DNA of 64,000 nucleotides from Bacteroidales bacterium (lineage in GTDB: Bacteria > Bacteroidota > Bacteroidia > Bacteroidales > F082). Positions 49,680-58,123 of the stretch are shown here, piece after piece. The notes beneath the pieces were generated by a model. It did not search any database and was not told the DNA's origin. It saw nothing but the letters and a program-made list of their open reading frames with translations. Location: NCBI GenBank assembly GCA_024400455.1, contig JAKSMU010000004.1, forward strand, positions 62,001 through 126,000, in the 5' to 3' direction. Both the position numbers and the translations under genes were made by a program. Within the stretch, counting starts at the first letter, position 1. Each line of letters starts with the position of its first letter.

Positions 49680-51529
49680 AAAAACACGCGCTTTTCATAT
49701 CGTTCCTTTTTGCTTTAGTCTTCTCGGCTAATGCTCAAGTTGCTTCTTCCGCCAAAGAATCGGCAAAGAAACGGCAGTCGCCGAAAAACGAGCAACGCCA
49801 AATCGACGACCAGATGGCAAGCCAATTCTTCATGAACCAAGAATATGACAAAGCAAAAGAAATATACGCCAAACTATACAAAGACTATCAGCAAATCAAC
49901 TACTTCAACCAGTACGTCGAATGTCTGATTCGGCTAAAAGACCTCGACGAAGCCGAGAAGAAACTCAAATCCTTCACGAAAGACAATCCGAATCAAGTAA
50001 AAAGCAAAGTTGACCTGATTTACGTTTACCTTTTGAGCGACAAAAAAGACAAGGCCGAGAAGCTTTTCAACGAGATTATGAAAGACTTGCCCGAAAACGC
50101 AAGTGTCATTCAGAGTTATGTCAATACATTGCGTGCCAGAAACTTAAATGAACAGGCATTAGTTGTCCTTGAGAAAGGTGCCAAAATCAACACTGAAGGA
50201 CGGACATTCAACTTGGACAAAGCCTACATCTATCAGGCCATGGCCAACTATCAGGAAGCCTTTCATTACTATTTCGTCGAACTTGAGGATAATCCCGACC
50301 AATACAAGTCTATCAAAATGCGGCTCCAATCCATGCTGTTTTATGATGTCAACAAAAGCATCACTGATGAATTGCGCATCGCATTGCTAAAAAAAACACA
50401 GGAAAAACCTGACAACGTGCAATTTGCAGAACTTCTGGTTTGGTTAGCCTTGCAAGAAGAAGACTACGACATCGCACTTGAACAATGCATAAGCATAGAC
50501 CGACGCGGCAACGATCAAGAAGCACAGATTATCAGTCTTTCCAATATCTGCTTGGACAACCGGCAATATGATGTTGCTCACAACGGATTTGACTACATAA
50601 GAAAAAAAGGCAAAAGCCATCCGCTGTATGCCGATGCTTTAATCGGTCTCATCAATTCTGATTATCAAAAATTTAAAGCGGAAAATGTAACCGACAAAAA
50701 GTCGTACGAAACACTTGCCAATCGCATTTCTGAAGCTTACGAAGAAGTCGGGGCAAACGAATACGCCAATCTGGTCGTAACACAAAGCGACATTATGGCC
50801 TATCAACTTGGTCAGCAAGACGAGGCCATTTCTTTGATAGAAAACACTTTGGAACAAACCACAGGAAAGAACGAGCAAGCCCGGCTGAAACTGAAACTAG
50901 CCGACATTTATCTTCAGGAAGACGAAGTTTGGGAAGCCACTTTGCTTTACAGTCAAGTTGATAAAGGCATGAAAGAAGAACCTCTGGGACACGAAGCACG
51001 TTTCAAAAACGCACAATTGCGTTATTTCATCGGCGAATTTGCCTGGGCACAGGTGCAACTCGATGTGTTGAAAGCCGCCACTTCCAAACTCATTGCCAAC
51101 GATGCTATGACCCTGACGCTCATCATCAAAGACAATCTGGAGACCGACACCACCGGAATGGAACTTTGCCGTTTGGCAAGAGCCGATTACCGCATTTTTC
51201 AACGTAAAGACGCCGAAGCCTTGGCCCTGCTCGACTCCATCATCAGCAACGGCAACGAAACAAACATTCCACATGCCCTATTCCGCAAGGCGCAAATCAC
51301 TGAGAAAAGCAAGGATTACGAATCAGCGAAAAACATTTATATGAGCATCGTCGAACGCTATGCCTACAGCTACATGGCCGATGCCGCGCTGATGCAAGCC
51401 GCATTGATTGAGCAAAACAACCTGAAAGACAAAGCATCAGCATCACAACATTACGAAAAACTGATTGACGAATACCCGACAAGCATATATACCGCTCAAG
51501 CAAAGAAAAATTACCGAAAAATCAAGTAA
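49676..51529 (+). CDS. Exported tetratricopeptide repeat protein
   Basis: A 617-residue protein with signal peptide (1-20, FSANAQ). The chain is made of TPR-like helical hairpins from residue about 40 to the end (MASQFFMNQEYDKAKEIYAK, YVECLIRLKDLDEAEKKLK, LIYVYLLSDKKDKAEKLFNE, ALFRKAQITEKSKDYESAKN, ASASQHYEKLIDEYPTSIY). It probably works as a scaffold in the periplasm or at the outer membrane. The pairing with a lipoprotein suggests a BamD-like or peptidoglycan-associated complex, but that is inference. It sits 44 bp upstream of the rsmA start chosen here. Confidence 0.85.
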   Translation: MKKHALFISFLFALVFSANAQVASSAKESAKKRQSPKNEQRQIDDQMASQFFMNQEYDKAKEIYAKLYKDYQQINYFNQYVECLIRLKDLDEAEKKLKSFTKDNPNQVKSKVDLIYVYLLSDKKDKAEKLFNEIMKDLPENASVIQSYVNTLRARNLNEQALVVLEKGAKINTEGRTFNLDKAYIYQAMANYQEAFHYYFVELEDNPDQYKSIKMRLQSMLFYDVNKSITDELRIALLKKTQEKPDNVQFAELLVWLALQEEDYDIALEQCISIDRRGNDQEAQIISLSNICLDNRQYDVAHNGFDYIRKKGKSHPLYADALIGLINSDYQKFKAENVTDKKSYETLANRISEAYEEVGANEYANLVVTQSDIMAYQLGQQDEAISLIENTLEQTTGKNEQARLKLKLADIYLQEDEVWEATLLYSQVDKGMKEEPLGHEARFKNAQLRYFIGEFAWAQVQLDVLKAATSKLIANDAMTLTLIIKDNLETDTTGMELCRLARADYRIFQRKDAEALALLDSIISNGNETNIPHALFRKAQITEKSKDYESAKNIYMSIVERYAYSYMADAALMQAALIEQNNLKDKASASQHYEKLIDEYPTSIYTAQAKKNYRKIK

Positions 51530-51573
51530 AGATGCGATTCATCGCGTCTCCTGACGCACAAAAAGGACAAACT

Positions 51574-52359
51574 ATGAACGAAGTAAGACCCAAGAAAAGC
51601 CTAGGACAACATTTTTTGACCGACCAAAGCATTGCGCAACGCATTGTGGAACAATTATCTCCCGATTTGGAATCAGTGATTGAAGTCGGAGCAGGAACCG
51701 GCGTACTCACGCAATACATGGTCAATGAAATCATGGACAAGTTCTACGTGATTGAGATTGATACGGAATCAATCGAATATCTGAAAAAGAACTTTCCAAT
51801 GCTAGGCGATCATCTCATTCATGGCGATTTCCTCCGTGCTGACCTCAACCAATATGGCAAACAGAACATGGGCATCATTGGCAATTTCCCTTACAACATC
51901 AGCAGCCAAATTTTCTTTCAGGTGCTGAAACACAAGGATTTGGTCGTTGAAGTCGTCGGAATGGTGCAGAAAGAAATGGCAGAACGCATGGCGGCCAAGG
52001 AAGGCAGCAAGACCTACGGTATTTTGAGCGTGCTGATGCAGGCCTGGTACGACATCGACTATCTGTTTACCGTCCACGAAAACGTGTTCAATCCTCCACC
52101 AAAAGTGAAATCGGCAGTCATTAAAATGAGGCGCAACACCACCACCGACTTAGGCTGCGATGAAAAATTATTCGTGACTATTGTGAAGCAAGCCTTCAAC
52201 CAGCGACGCAAAACCATGCGCAACTCGCTCCGCTCGTTGCTAAGTCCGGAAATTATCGGAAACGAAATCTTCAACAAACGCCCCGAACAGCTTTCGGTGA
52301 AAGAATTCATCGATTTGACGAATCTGATTGGGGAAAATAGTAATTTTGCACAGAAATAA
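51574..52359 (+). CDS. rsmA: 16S rRNA dimethyladenosine transferase RsmA (KsgA)
   Basis: 261 residues. The enzyme dimethylates the two adjacent adenines near the 3' end of 16S rRNA. VRPKKSLGQHFL is the diagnostic N-terminus, followed by SAM-binding EVGAGTGVLTQYM and the catalytic NFPYNISSQIFF (N-x-P-Y). The C-terminal helical domain has AFNQRRKTMRNSLR. The ATG at 51574 is preferred over one at 51532 because family members begin a few residues before K-K-x-L-G-Q-H-F. A promoter-like element lies inside its 3' end and may serve the island that follows. Confidence 0.93.
   Translation: MNEVRPKKSLGQHFLTDQSIAQRIVEQLSPDLESVIEVGAGTGVLTQYMVNEIMDKFYVIEIDTESIEYLKKNFPMLGDHLIHGDFLRADLNQYGKQNMGIIGNFPYNISSQIFFQVLKHKDLVVEVVGMVQKEMAERMAAKEGSKTYGILSVLMQAWYDIDYLFTVHENVFNPPPKVKSAVIKMRRNTTTDLGCDEKLFVTIVKQAFNQRRKTMRNSLRSLLSPEIIGNEIFNKRPEQLSVKEFIDLTNLIGENSNFAQK
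52314..52348 (+). promoter_or_regulatory. Possible promoter for the structured leader and methyltransferase
   Basis: TTTG (52314-52317) and TAATTTTG (52341-52348) match -33 and -7 elements, although the 23-bp spacing is longer than usual. It lies within the 3' end of rsmA, about 100 bp before the first stem of the folded region. Confidence 0.4.
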
Positions 52360-52448
52360 CACAAAACATATCTAAACAAAAAAGAGAGTTATAACACAAC
52401 ATAATTAAAACATAAAGCATTCGCTATCGTTTCACGTTCACCCGAAAA

Positions 52449-52670
52449 GCCCAGGAAACTTATTTGGAATAGAACAAACAGAAACGATTTGAGGCAATTC
52501 TCCGTGGAATTGACCTTGCCAGTTTATGATAGAAATGCTCGCGCTTCGGGGTGAGTTTTCTTGAAACTGGCAAAGGTTCCATTCCTGGGCTGCCTTGGTG
52601 AACGTGCAAGAGGCTCACGCCTTTCTTTTGCACGTTTGCGTGATTTGATAGCTGCAAAACTATCAATCAC
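52449..52670 (+). ncRNA. Candidate structured RNA / folded 5' leader of the methyltransferase gene
   Basis: This otherwise non-coding stretch is full of long complementary arms. P1 pairs GCCCAGGAA (52449-52457) with TTCCTGGGC (52582-52590). P2 is CAATTC/GAATTG (52495-52512). P3 pairs CCTTGCCAGTTT (52514-52525) with AAACTGGCAAAGG (52564-52576, one bulged A) and continues inward through AGAAA/TTTCT and CTCGC/GTGAG to a C(TTCG)G tetraloop (52544-52549). Hairpin B has arms AACGTGCAA (52601-52609) and TTGCACGTT (52628-52636), extended by GAGGC/GCCT. Hairpin C pairs GTGATTTGATAG (52640-52651) with CTATCAATCAC (52660-52670), ending one base before the ATG at 52672. It may be a free ncRNA, a regulatory leader or both; no known family is recognised. 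The spacer holds no other gene. Confidence 0.6.
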
Positions 52671-52671
52671 T

Positions 52672-53754
52672 ATGGCAGGAAACAGCAATCTCGGCGCAGC
52701 AAAATCGGCAAAAAACGATGAGTTCTACACACAATACGCCGACATAGAAAAGGAAATAAACGCATACATCGAATACAATCCCGATGTGTTCCGTGGCAAG
52801 ACGGTGCTTTTGCCTTGCGACGATCCCGAATGGAGCAATTTCACCAAATATTTTGCCCAAAACTTTGAAACGCTTGGACTTAAAAAACTTATCAGCACCA
52901 GCTATGCGGTAGAAAGCAAGCAGTATAAAGAAGGCTATCAACTGACGCTGTTCGAAGAACAAAGTCCGAACTTTGACGAGAACAAGACGCGCAAAAACGG
53001 CAAAATATTTGTGCTCGACCACGATACGAACAACAGCGGACGCATAGACATAAACGACCTTGAATGGCACTACCTTGAAGGCGATGGCGACTTCCGCAGC
53101 AACGAAGTCAAGGCCTTGCGCAATGAGGCTGACATTATTGTTACCAATCCGCCATTTTCATTGTTCCGCGAGTTTTTGGCTTGGATTGTTGAGGCCGACA
53201 AACAGTTTGTGATTATTGGCAATATGAATGCCATTAGTATGAAAGAAATTTTCCCTTTACTAAAAGGAAACCAAATTTGGTTGGGTAAGGAATTTGGAGC
53301 AAAAGAATACTGCACACCAAATGGAGAAAAACAAAAAATGGGAAACACCTGCTGGTTTACAAATATTGACCACGGACGCCGCCACCAACCACTTTCGCTT
53401 ATGACGCAGGCAGACAATATAAAGTTCAGTAAGCACAAAGAAATTAAAGGAAAAGGATATATGCATTATGATAATTTTGATGCAATAGACGTTCCCTATG
53501 TTGACGCTATACCTTCAGATTATACTGGAATTATGGGAGTTCCAATTAGTTTTATGGATAAATATTGTCCAGAGCAATTTGAAATAATTGGACATCCTCA
53601 CGGAGACGCGGGTGTCAAACTTGGGCTGAAACCATATGACAGAAAATTGAAACAGATTAATAAGGGATTACGAGATGGAGATTTGTATTATATAACAAAA
53701 GAAGGAATTATAGAATTACCATATCGACGCATATTAATCCGCAAAAAACAATAA
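52672..53754 (+). CDS. EcoRI-family adenine-specific DNA methyltransferase
   Basis: A 360-residue N6-adenine methyltransferase of the M.EcoRI type. The N-terminus KSAKNDEFYTQYADIEKEI closely follows that family, as does CDDPEWSNFTKYFAQNFETL. The catalytic motif IV is TNPPF (158-162). The ATG at 52672 is used because upstream in-frame sequence is the folded leader and not protein-like. From about base 53220 (residue about 184) the gene becomes clearly AT-richer and switches from GGC to GGA glycine codons, so the two halves differ in origin or history. The next gene, a DUF262-HNH nuclease, starts 3 bp later. Role: self-protection or signalling methylation in a restriction-like pair. Confidence 0.88.
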   Translation: MAGNSNLGAAKSAKNDEFYTQYADIEKEINAYIEYNPDVFRGKTVLLPCDDPEWSNFTKYFAQNFETLGLKKLISTSYAVESKQYKEGYQLTLFEEQSPNFDENKTRKNGKIFVLDHDTNNSGRIDINDLEWHYLEGDGDFRSNEVKALRNEADIIVTNPPFSLFREFLAWIVEADKQFVIIGNMNAISMKEIFPLLKGNQIWLGKEFGAKEYCTPNGEKQKMGNTCWFTNIDHGRRHQPLSLMTQADNIKFSKHKEIKGKGYMHYDNFDAIDVPYVDAIPSDYTGIMGVPISFMDKYCPEQFEIIGHPHGDAGVKLGLKPYDRKLKQINKGLRDGDLYYITKEGIIELPYRRILIRKKQ

Positions 53755-53757
53755 CAA

Positions 53758-54927
53758 ATGAAGACAACACTAAGAACCGACATTACAATAGCCGACATTT
53801 GCAAAGGCTTTGTATACAACGAATTGGAGGGCAAAGGACTGTTCGGGCTTTCAGGCTCGCTAACCATTCAGCCGGAATACCAACGCAATTACATTTACGC
53901 CGACGGCAAGCGCGATGTGGCCGTAATAGAATCGATACTTGCCAGCTATCCGCTGGGACTTATCTATTTCAACGAGCCAGCCGAAGGCAAATACGAAGTT
54001 CTCGACGGCCAGCAGCGCATTACCTCGTTTGGGCGCTACGTTACTGGCAAGTTCGTCATTAAGATTGATGGCATGGAGCAGTATTTCAGCGGTTTGGCAA
54101 AAGACCAACAAGAAAAGATACTGCAAACTCCGCTTACCATCTACATTTGCCAAGGCGAGGAAAAGGAGATAAAAGACTGGTTCAAGACCATCAACATTGC
54201 AGGCGTTCCGCTCAACCAGCAGGAATTGCGCAATGCCATATTCAGCGGAGAATTTGTCACGCTTGCCAAGGCCGAATTCAGCAACAGCCAGAACGCCAAC
54301 GTGCAGAAATGGAGCGCTTACATTAAAGGCACGACCATCAGGCAAGAGATATTGGAGTGCGCTTTGGATTGGGTGTCGGCGGCACAAGGCAAAACCATCG
54401 ATAACTATATGAGCGAACACCGCCACGACACGAACATAAACGAACTAAAGGCATACTTTACGAGCGTAATCGATTGGATTAGCAGCGTGTTTATCGATGT
54501 GAAAGACAAAATGCGTGGCTTGGAATGGGGGCGTTTGTACGAAACCTACCACACACAAGCCTATAATCCTGACGAAATCCAAAAACGGGTTGACGCCCTC
54601 TATTACGACGATTTTGTAAATAATCGCAGCGGTATATTTGAGTACATACTTGGCGGCGAACAAGATAAACGTCTGCTTGAAATCAGATTTTTTGAAGAAC
54701 CGGTAAAGAAAGCCAAATATGCGCAGCAAAAGAAAGAAGCCGAGGAAAAAGGCATTTCAAACTGTCCGTTGTGTGCATGTGGCAGCAACGCCAACCGGAC
54801 AAAAATATGGAAATACAGCGAGATGGATGCCGACCATGTAACAGCGTGGAGCCGCGGCGGAGCAACCGACATAAGCAACTGCGAAATGCTTTGCAAAACA
54901 CACAACCGCAGCAAGGGCAATAAATAA
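53758..54927 (+). CDS. DUF262-HNH nuclease, likely partner of the methyltransferase
   Basis: A 389-residue protein. The N-terminal DUF262 (ParB/GmrS-like) domain spans about 10-200, with [10 protein letters not shown] (38-47) and the nucleotide-site motif DGQQR (83-87). A helical middle region follows (about 200-325). The C-terminal HNH domain has CPLC (336-339), DADHV with His360, Asn374, a second Cys pair (375 and 379) and HNRSKGNK at the end. DUF262-HNH proteins such as GmrSD and SspE restrict phage DNA, with activity tied to DNA modification. The pairing here with an adenine methyltransferase, 3 bp apart, suggests a two-gene restriction system. All catalytic residues look intact. Confidence 0.85.
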   Translation: MKTTLRTDITIADICKGFVYNELEGKGLFGLSGSLTIQPEYQRNYIYADGKRDVAVIESILASYPLGLIYFNEPAEGKYEVLDGQQRITSFGRYVTGKFVIKIDGMEQYFSGLAKDQQEKILQTPLTIYICQGEEKEIKDWFKTINIAGVPLNQQELRNAIFSGEFVTLAKAEFSNSQNANVQKWSAYIKGTTIRQEILECALDWVSAAQGKTIDNYMSEHRHDTNINELKAYFTSVIDWISSVFIDVKDKMRGLEWGRLYETYHTQAYNPDEIQKRVDALYYDDFVNNRSGIFEYILGGEQDKRLLEIRFFEEPVKKAKYAQQKKEAEEKGISNCPLCACGSNANRTKIWKYSEMDADHVTAWSRGGATDISNCEMLCKTHNRSKGNK

Positions 54928-54963
54928 TCATAAAAAACGGACTTTCACTCCATAAATTTCAAT

Positions 54964-54990
54964 AAAAAACGGAGTACAACTCCGTTTTTT
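54964..54990. terminator. Bidirectional terminator between nuclease gene and LolC/E-type gene
   Basis: AAAAAACGGAGT and ACTCCGTTTTTT form a 12-bp perfect stem around ACA. A partial second copy (AAAAAACGGACT) precedes it at about 54933. Confidence 0.88.
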
Positions 54991-54993
54991 TCA

Positions 54994-56232
54994 TCATTTT
55001 GCCTTCAGGGAGAAGCCTTCCTTTTTCATGGCATGACGGACAGTCAGGAAAGCCGAAGTGCAGCCAACGGTAAGAATTGTGGCAAAAATAACGAAAACAT
55101 CCTTCATTTTCAGCAGAACCGGATAGGCATCCACAATATAGTTTCCGCCGCCTGAACCGAATTTTATGAAACCGAAATGTTGCTGCAAAAGGACGGCTAA
55201 AATGCCTATAACCAAGCCAATAATGCCGCCGACAACAGAAATCAGAAGACCTTCGTTCATGAAAACACGTTGAAGGAAATTCCGGTCTGCACCCATGGCT
55301 TTCAGAATTTCCGAGTCTTTTCGCTTGTCAATCATCAGCATGGAAAGTGAACCGACAACATTGAAAGTGGCAAGTATGAGAATGAAAGTGAGAATAGCAT
55401 AAACTGCCCATTTTTCGGAACGCATGATACGGTACAAAGTCTCTTGCTGCTCCTGTTGATCCTTGATGACAAAATCATCGCCAAGCATCGATTTCACTTC
55501 CTTTTTCACCTTACGCACATCAGCAGACTGTGACAAAAAGAGTTCTATATCCGTCGCTTTATCCTCATATTCAAGCAATTCCGACAACCATTGAAAAGGA
55601 ACCAAAACGATTTTTTCATCCATTTCCTGCTCGGTGGCAAAAACACTTTGAACGTTCAAGACACCCGAATTAAAACTGTTTTCAAGGCTCATTGAAGATG
55701 CGTTACCACGTTTGGGAACATAAACCCGCACCACCGAATAAGGGTCGTAGGCATTGATGCCCAAATACCAAGCCACGCCAGCACCGGGAACCGCAAAATC
55801 ATAATCTCCATCAGAAAGCAACAATGTATCCTGATTGAAAACAACTTCTTTCATTCGTTCAATCCTCTCATAATCAGAGCCGACGCCCTTCACTTGACCG
55901 ATGTGCTGCTTATCGTTGGCACGGAAAAGCGCATCCTCGGTGAGAGTTGGCACGACATAATCAACACCTTGAATAGACAACAGCCTTTCGCTCGGAAAAC
56001 TTTGTAAATCAATTGTTTTTCCAGCGGAAGACGAAATCTGGACGTCAGGTGTCAGGCGGTTATTCAATGAAGAGATGACATCTTCCAAACCATTAAAAAC
56101 CGAAAGCACAACAATCAAGGCAAAAGACGCCACACTAATACCAATGATGGAAATCCAAGTAATGATATTAATAAGGTTGTGACTTTTTTTCGCCAGCAAA
56201 TAACGGGTCGCTATGAAAAGCGGCGTCTTCAT
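54994..56232 (-). CDS. Lipoprotein-releasing ABC transporter permease (LolC/LolE type)
   Basis: A 412-residue FtsX-family permease. An N-terminal helix (about 20-45) is preceded by FIATRYLLAKKSHNLINIIT. A large periplasmic MacB/LolE-like domain covers about 50-265. Three C-terminal helices follow (about 278-305, 325-355, 378-400), with the conserved SLSMLMIDKRKDSEILKAMGA coupling region between them. With the LolD ATPase it extracts lipoproteins from the inner membrane. No ATPase is encoded in the window. It overlaps rbfA by 4 bp. Confidence 0.9.
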   Translation of the reverse strand: MKTPLFIATRYLLAKKSHNLINIITWISIIGISVASFALIVVLSVFNGLEDVISSLNNRLTPDVQISSSAGKTIDLQSFPSERLLSIQGVDYVVPTLTEDALFRANDKQHIGQVKGVGSDYERIERMKEVVFNQDTLLLSDGDYDFAVPGAGVAWYLGINAYDPYSVVRVYVPKRGNASSMSLENSFNSGVLNVQSVFATEQEMDEKIVLVPFQWLSELLEYEDKATDIELFLSQSADVRKVKKEVKSMLGDDFVIKDQQEQQETLYRIMRSEKWAVYAILTFILILATFNVVGSLSMLMIDKRKDSEILKAMGADRNFLQRVFMNEGLLISVVGGIIGLVIGILAVLLQQHFGFIKFGSGGGNYIVDAYPVLLKMKDVFVIFATILTVGCTSAFLTVRHAMKKEGFSLKAK

Positions 56233-56573
56233 TTCTTCGGATGAAGCAGATTGTCAATGTTTTCGATATAATCCAATGAATCGTCGAGATAGAAACGCAG
56301 TTCGGGAACCACGCGCATCTGATGACGGATACGGTTGCCCAGCAAGCCGCGAATGGCTTTTGCATTCTCCCCGACTTCATCAACAACCTTCTGCTTGTCG
56401 TCAACGCCGAAAATGCTCAAATATACTTTGGCATACGACAAATCGGAAGTCACATTGACATTCGTCACCGTCATCATCAAAGAAGGAACGGCAGGACGCA
56501 ATTCCTTTTGAAAAATCTCACTCAATTCCTTCAATATCAATTTGTTTACTTTTTCTAATCTTTTTCCGTCCAT
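56229..56573 (-). CDS. rbfA: Ribosome-binding factor A
   Basis: 114 residues with the RbfA KH-like fold: RLEKVNKLILKELSEIFQ at the N-terminus, TVTNVNVTSDLSYAKVYLSI in the core, and RGLLGNRIRHQMRVVPELRF with the conserved L-x-F segment near the end. It assists 16S rRNA 5' end maturation and 30S assembly. It overlaps the LolC/E-type gene by 4 bp (ATGA). Confidence 0.93.
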   Translation of the reverse strand: MDGKRLEKVNKLILKELSEIFQKELRPAVPSLMMTVTNVNVTSDLSYAKVYLSIFGVDDKQKVVDEVGENAKAIRGLLGNRIRHQMRVVPELRFYLDDSLDYIENIDNLLHPKK

Positions 56574-56629
56574 AAATCAATCAATATATAAATTCTTAAT
56601 ATTCAATCTGCAAAAGTAACAAAATCCAT

Positions 56630-57082
56630 TCATTCGCGGTTCTTGGAGTCCATGATAATCGTTACCGGTCCATCGTTAATCAGTTCCACATCCATCATGG
56701 CGCCAAACTCGCCACACTGCACTTCGCGACCTGAAATTTCAGCCAACTTGCTCAAAAACAATTCATAAAGTGGAATTGCCTTTTCGGGACGGGCAGCACG
56801 GATGAAACTCGGACGGTTGCCTTTTTTCGTCATAGCGTGGAGCGTAAACTGGCTCACAACCAAAAACGAACCTTCAATCTGATTGATGTCCAGGTTCATG
56901 GCATCGTTTTCATCGCCAAAAATGCGCATCTTCGACAACTTGGTGCAAAGCCACTCCACATCTTCCTCATTGTCAGCATCTTCAATGCCGAGCAAAACCA
57001 TCATTCCCTTCCCTATTTCGGATTTCAGTTTTCCTCCAATCGTAACAGATGCTCTTGAAACCCTTTGCGCTACAATTCTCAT
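56630..57082 (-). CDS. dtd: D-aminoacyl-tRNA deacylase
   Basis: 150 residues. Dtd removes D-amino acids from tRNA. MRIVAQRVSRASVTIGG is the standard N-terminus. The two active-site motifs are SQFTLHA (SQFTL) and NDGPVTI near the C-terminus (the NxGPxT cross-subunit loop, here NDGPVT). Length is normal. It starts 10 bp after holA on the same strand. Confidence 0.95.
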   Translation of the reverse strand: MRIVAQRVSRASVTIGGKLKSEIGKGMMVLLGIEDADNEEDVEWLCTKLSKMRIFGDENDAMNLDINQIEGSFLVVSQFTLHAMTKKGNRPSFIRAARPEKAIPLYELFLSKLAEISGREVQCGEFGAMMDVELINDGPVTIIMDSKNRE

Positions 57083-57092
57083 TTAGAGTAAT

Positions 57093-58097
57093 TTAAACAT
57101 TATGTAATATTCTGAAAATCATCTCTCTATACAAATCCTTCTCGTTGACATCGCCATTGTTGTAGCCGACCGCCTTCAAGTCAAATTCACGCAAGATGGC
57201 AATGCAGCGCACGCAATCGGCAATGGAATAATTGCTCATGGCAGTCATGTAATCATTGAGAAAAAATGGATTCACGCCCAAAGCCGTTGCCAAGCCGTTT
57301 CTCGATCTATCGGTGGCATAATGGCCCTTGAGCAATTTCGTGAAATAACCATATAAAGTAATAGCCGTCACCAACAGCGGATTTTCTTTAGCATTATCGC
57401 CGAAATAATTCACTATCTGATTGGCTTTCAACACATCACGAGCACCAATAGCATTCTGTAACTCAAACACATTGAAATCTTTGGAGATGCCGATATTCCG
57501 TTCAATGTCAATGTCCTCAATGCGTTTTCCTTTGGAAACGGCAATGGTCAGTTTTGTCAGTTCGTTGTTGATTTTATGCAAATCCGTGCCTAAAAAATCG
57601 GCCAACATCTGTTCCGCTTTCGGCGAAATGGTATAACCTGATTCTTTCAGGCGCTCACGAATCCAAGTCGGTATATTGTTGTCATACAACTTTTTGGACT
57701 CAAACAAAACCCCACGTTTGTCAATCTGCTTGGCAAACGACTTGCGCTTGTCCAACTTTTTATATTTGTAGCCAAAAACCAAAACCGTCGTTTCAGGAAT
57801 GGAATCCAGATATTTCTCAAAATCCTCAATATTCTTCAAATCCTGCGCTTCCTTGACGATGACAACCATTTTGTCGCCCATCATCGGGAAACTGCGAGCA
57901 TGGTTTGCAATTGTTTCCACATCCACATCGCGGCCATATACAACAATCTGATTGAAAGCCTTATCAGCCTCATCAAGCACCTCATCTTCAATGATATCAG
58001 AAATCAAATCAATGAAATAAGGTTCCTCACCCATTAAAAAATAAATAGGTGCAATCTTCTTCTTGCGGATGTCGGAAATAATCTCCTGATATGTCAT
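57093..58097 (-). CDS. holA: DNA polymerase III delta subunit
   Basis: A 334-residue clamp-loader subunit. An N-terminal AAA+-like domain (PIYFLMGEEPYFIDLISDII) shows the degenerate Walker A expected of delta. VVIVKEAQDLKNIEDFEKYL, SPKAEQMLADFLGTDLHKIN and the C-terminal collar domain (VFELQNAIGARDVLKANQIV, TALGVNPFFLNDYMT) follow. Delta opens the beta sliding clamp. It is first in a run holA-dtd, close to rbfA. Confidence 0.9.
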   Translation of the reverse strand: MTYQEIISDIRKKKIAPIYFLMGEEPYFIDLISDIIEDEVLDEADKAFNQIVVYGRDVDVETIANHARSFPMMGDKMVVIVKEAQDLKNIEDFEKYLDSIPETTVLVFGYKYKKLDKRKSFAKQIDKRGVLFESKKLYDNNIPTWIRERLKESGYTISPKAEQMLADFLGTDLHKINNELTKLTIAVSKGKRIEDIDIERNIGISKDFNVFELQNAIGARDVLKANQIVNYFGDNAKENPLLVTAITLYGYFTKLLKGHYATDRSRNGLATALGVNPFFLNDYMTAMSNYSIADCVRCIAILREFDLKAVGYNNGDVNEKDLYREMIFRILHNV

Positions 58098-58123
58098 TTC
58101 TCAAAAAGTTGGAATTACAACCA

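Noticed and set aside
52449..52670. tmRNA, RNase P RNA, SRP RNA or retron RNA
   Set aside because: No tRNA-like end, no conserved RNase P or SRP core sequence, and no reverse transcriptase gene nearby.
52561..52671. N-terminal extension of the methyltransferase
   Set aside because: The frame is open, but the segment is made of hairpin arms and the translation is Arg/Leu-rich without similarity; the family N-terminus begins at the ATG at 52672.
53860..54426. Minus-strand open frame of 188 codons
   Set aside because: Antisense to the DUF262-HNH gene and overlapping its DGQQR motif.
52360..54993. Insertion sequence or integrase-borne island
   Set aside because: No transposase, integrase, target-site duplication or terminal inverted repeat is visible around the methyltransferase-nuclease pair; only its accessory nature is supported.
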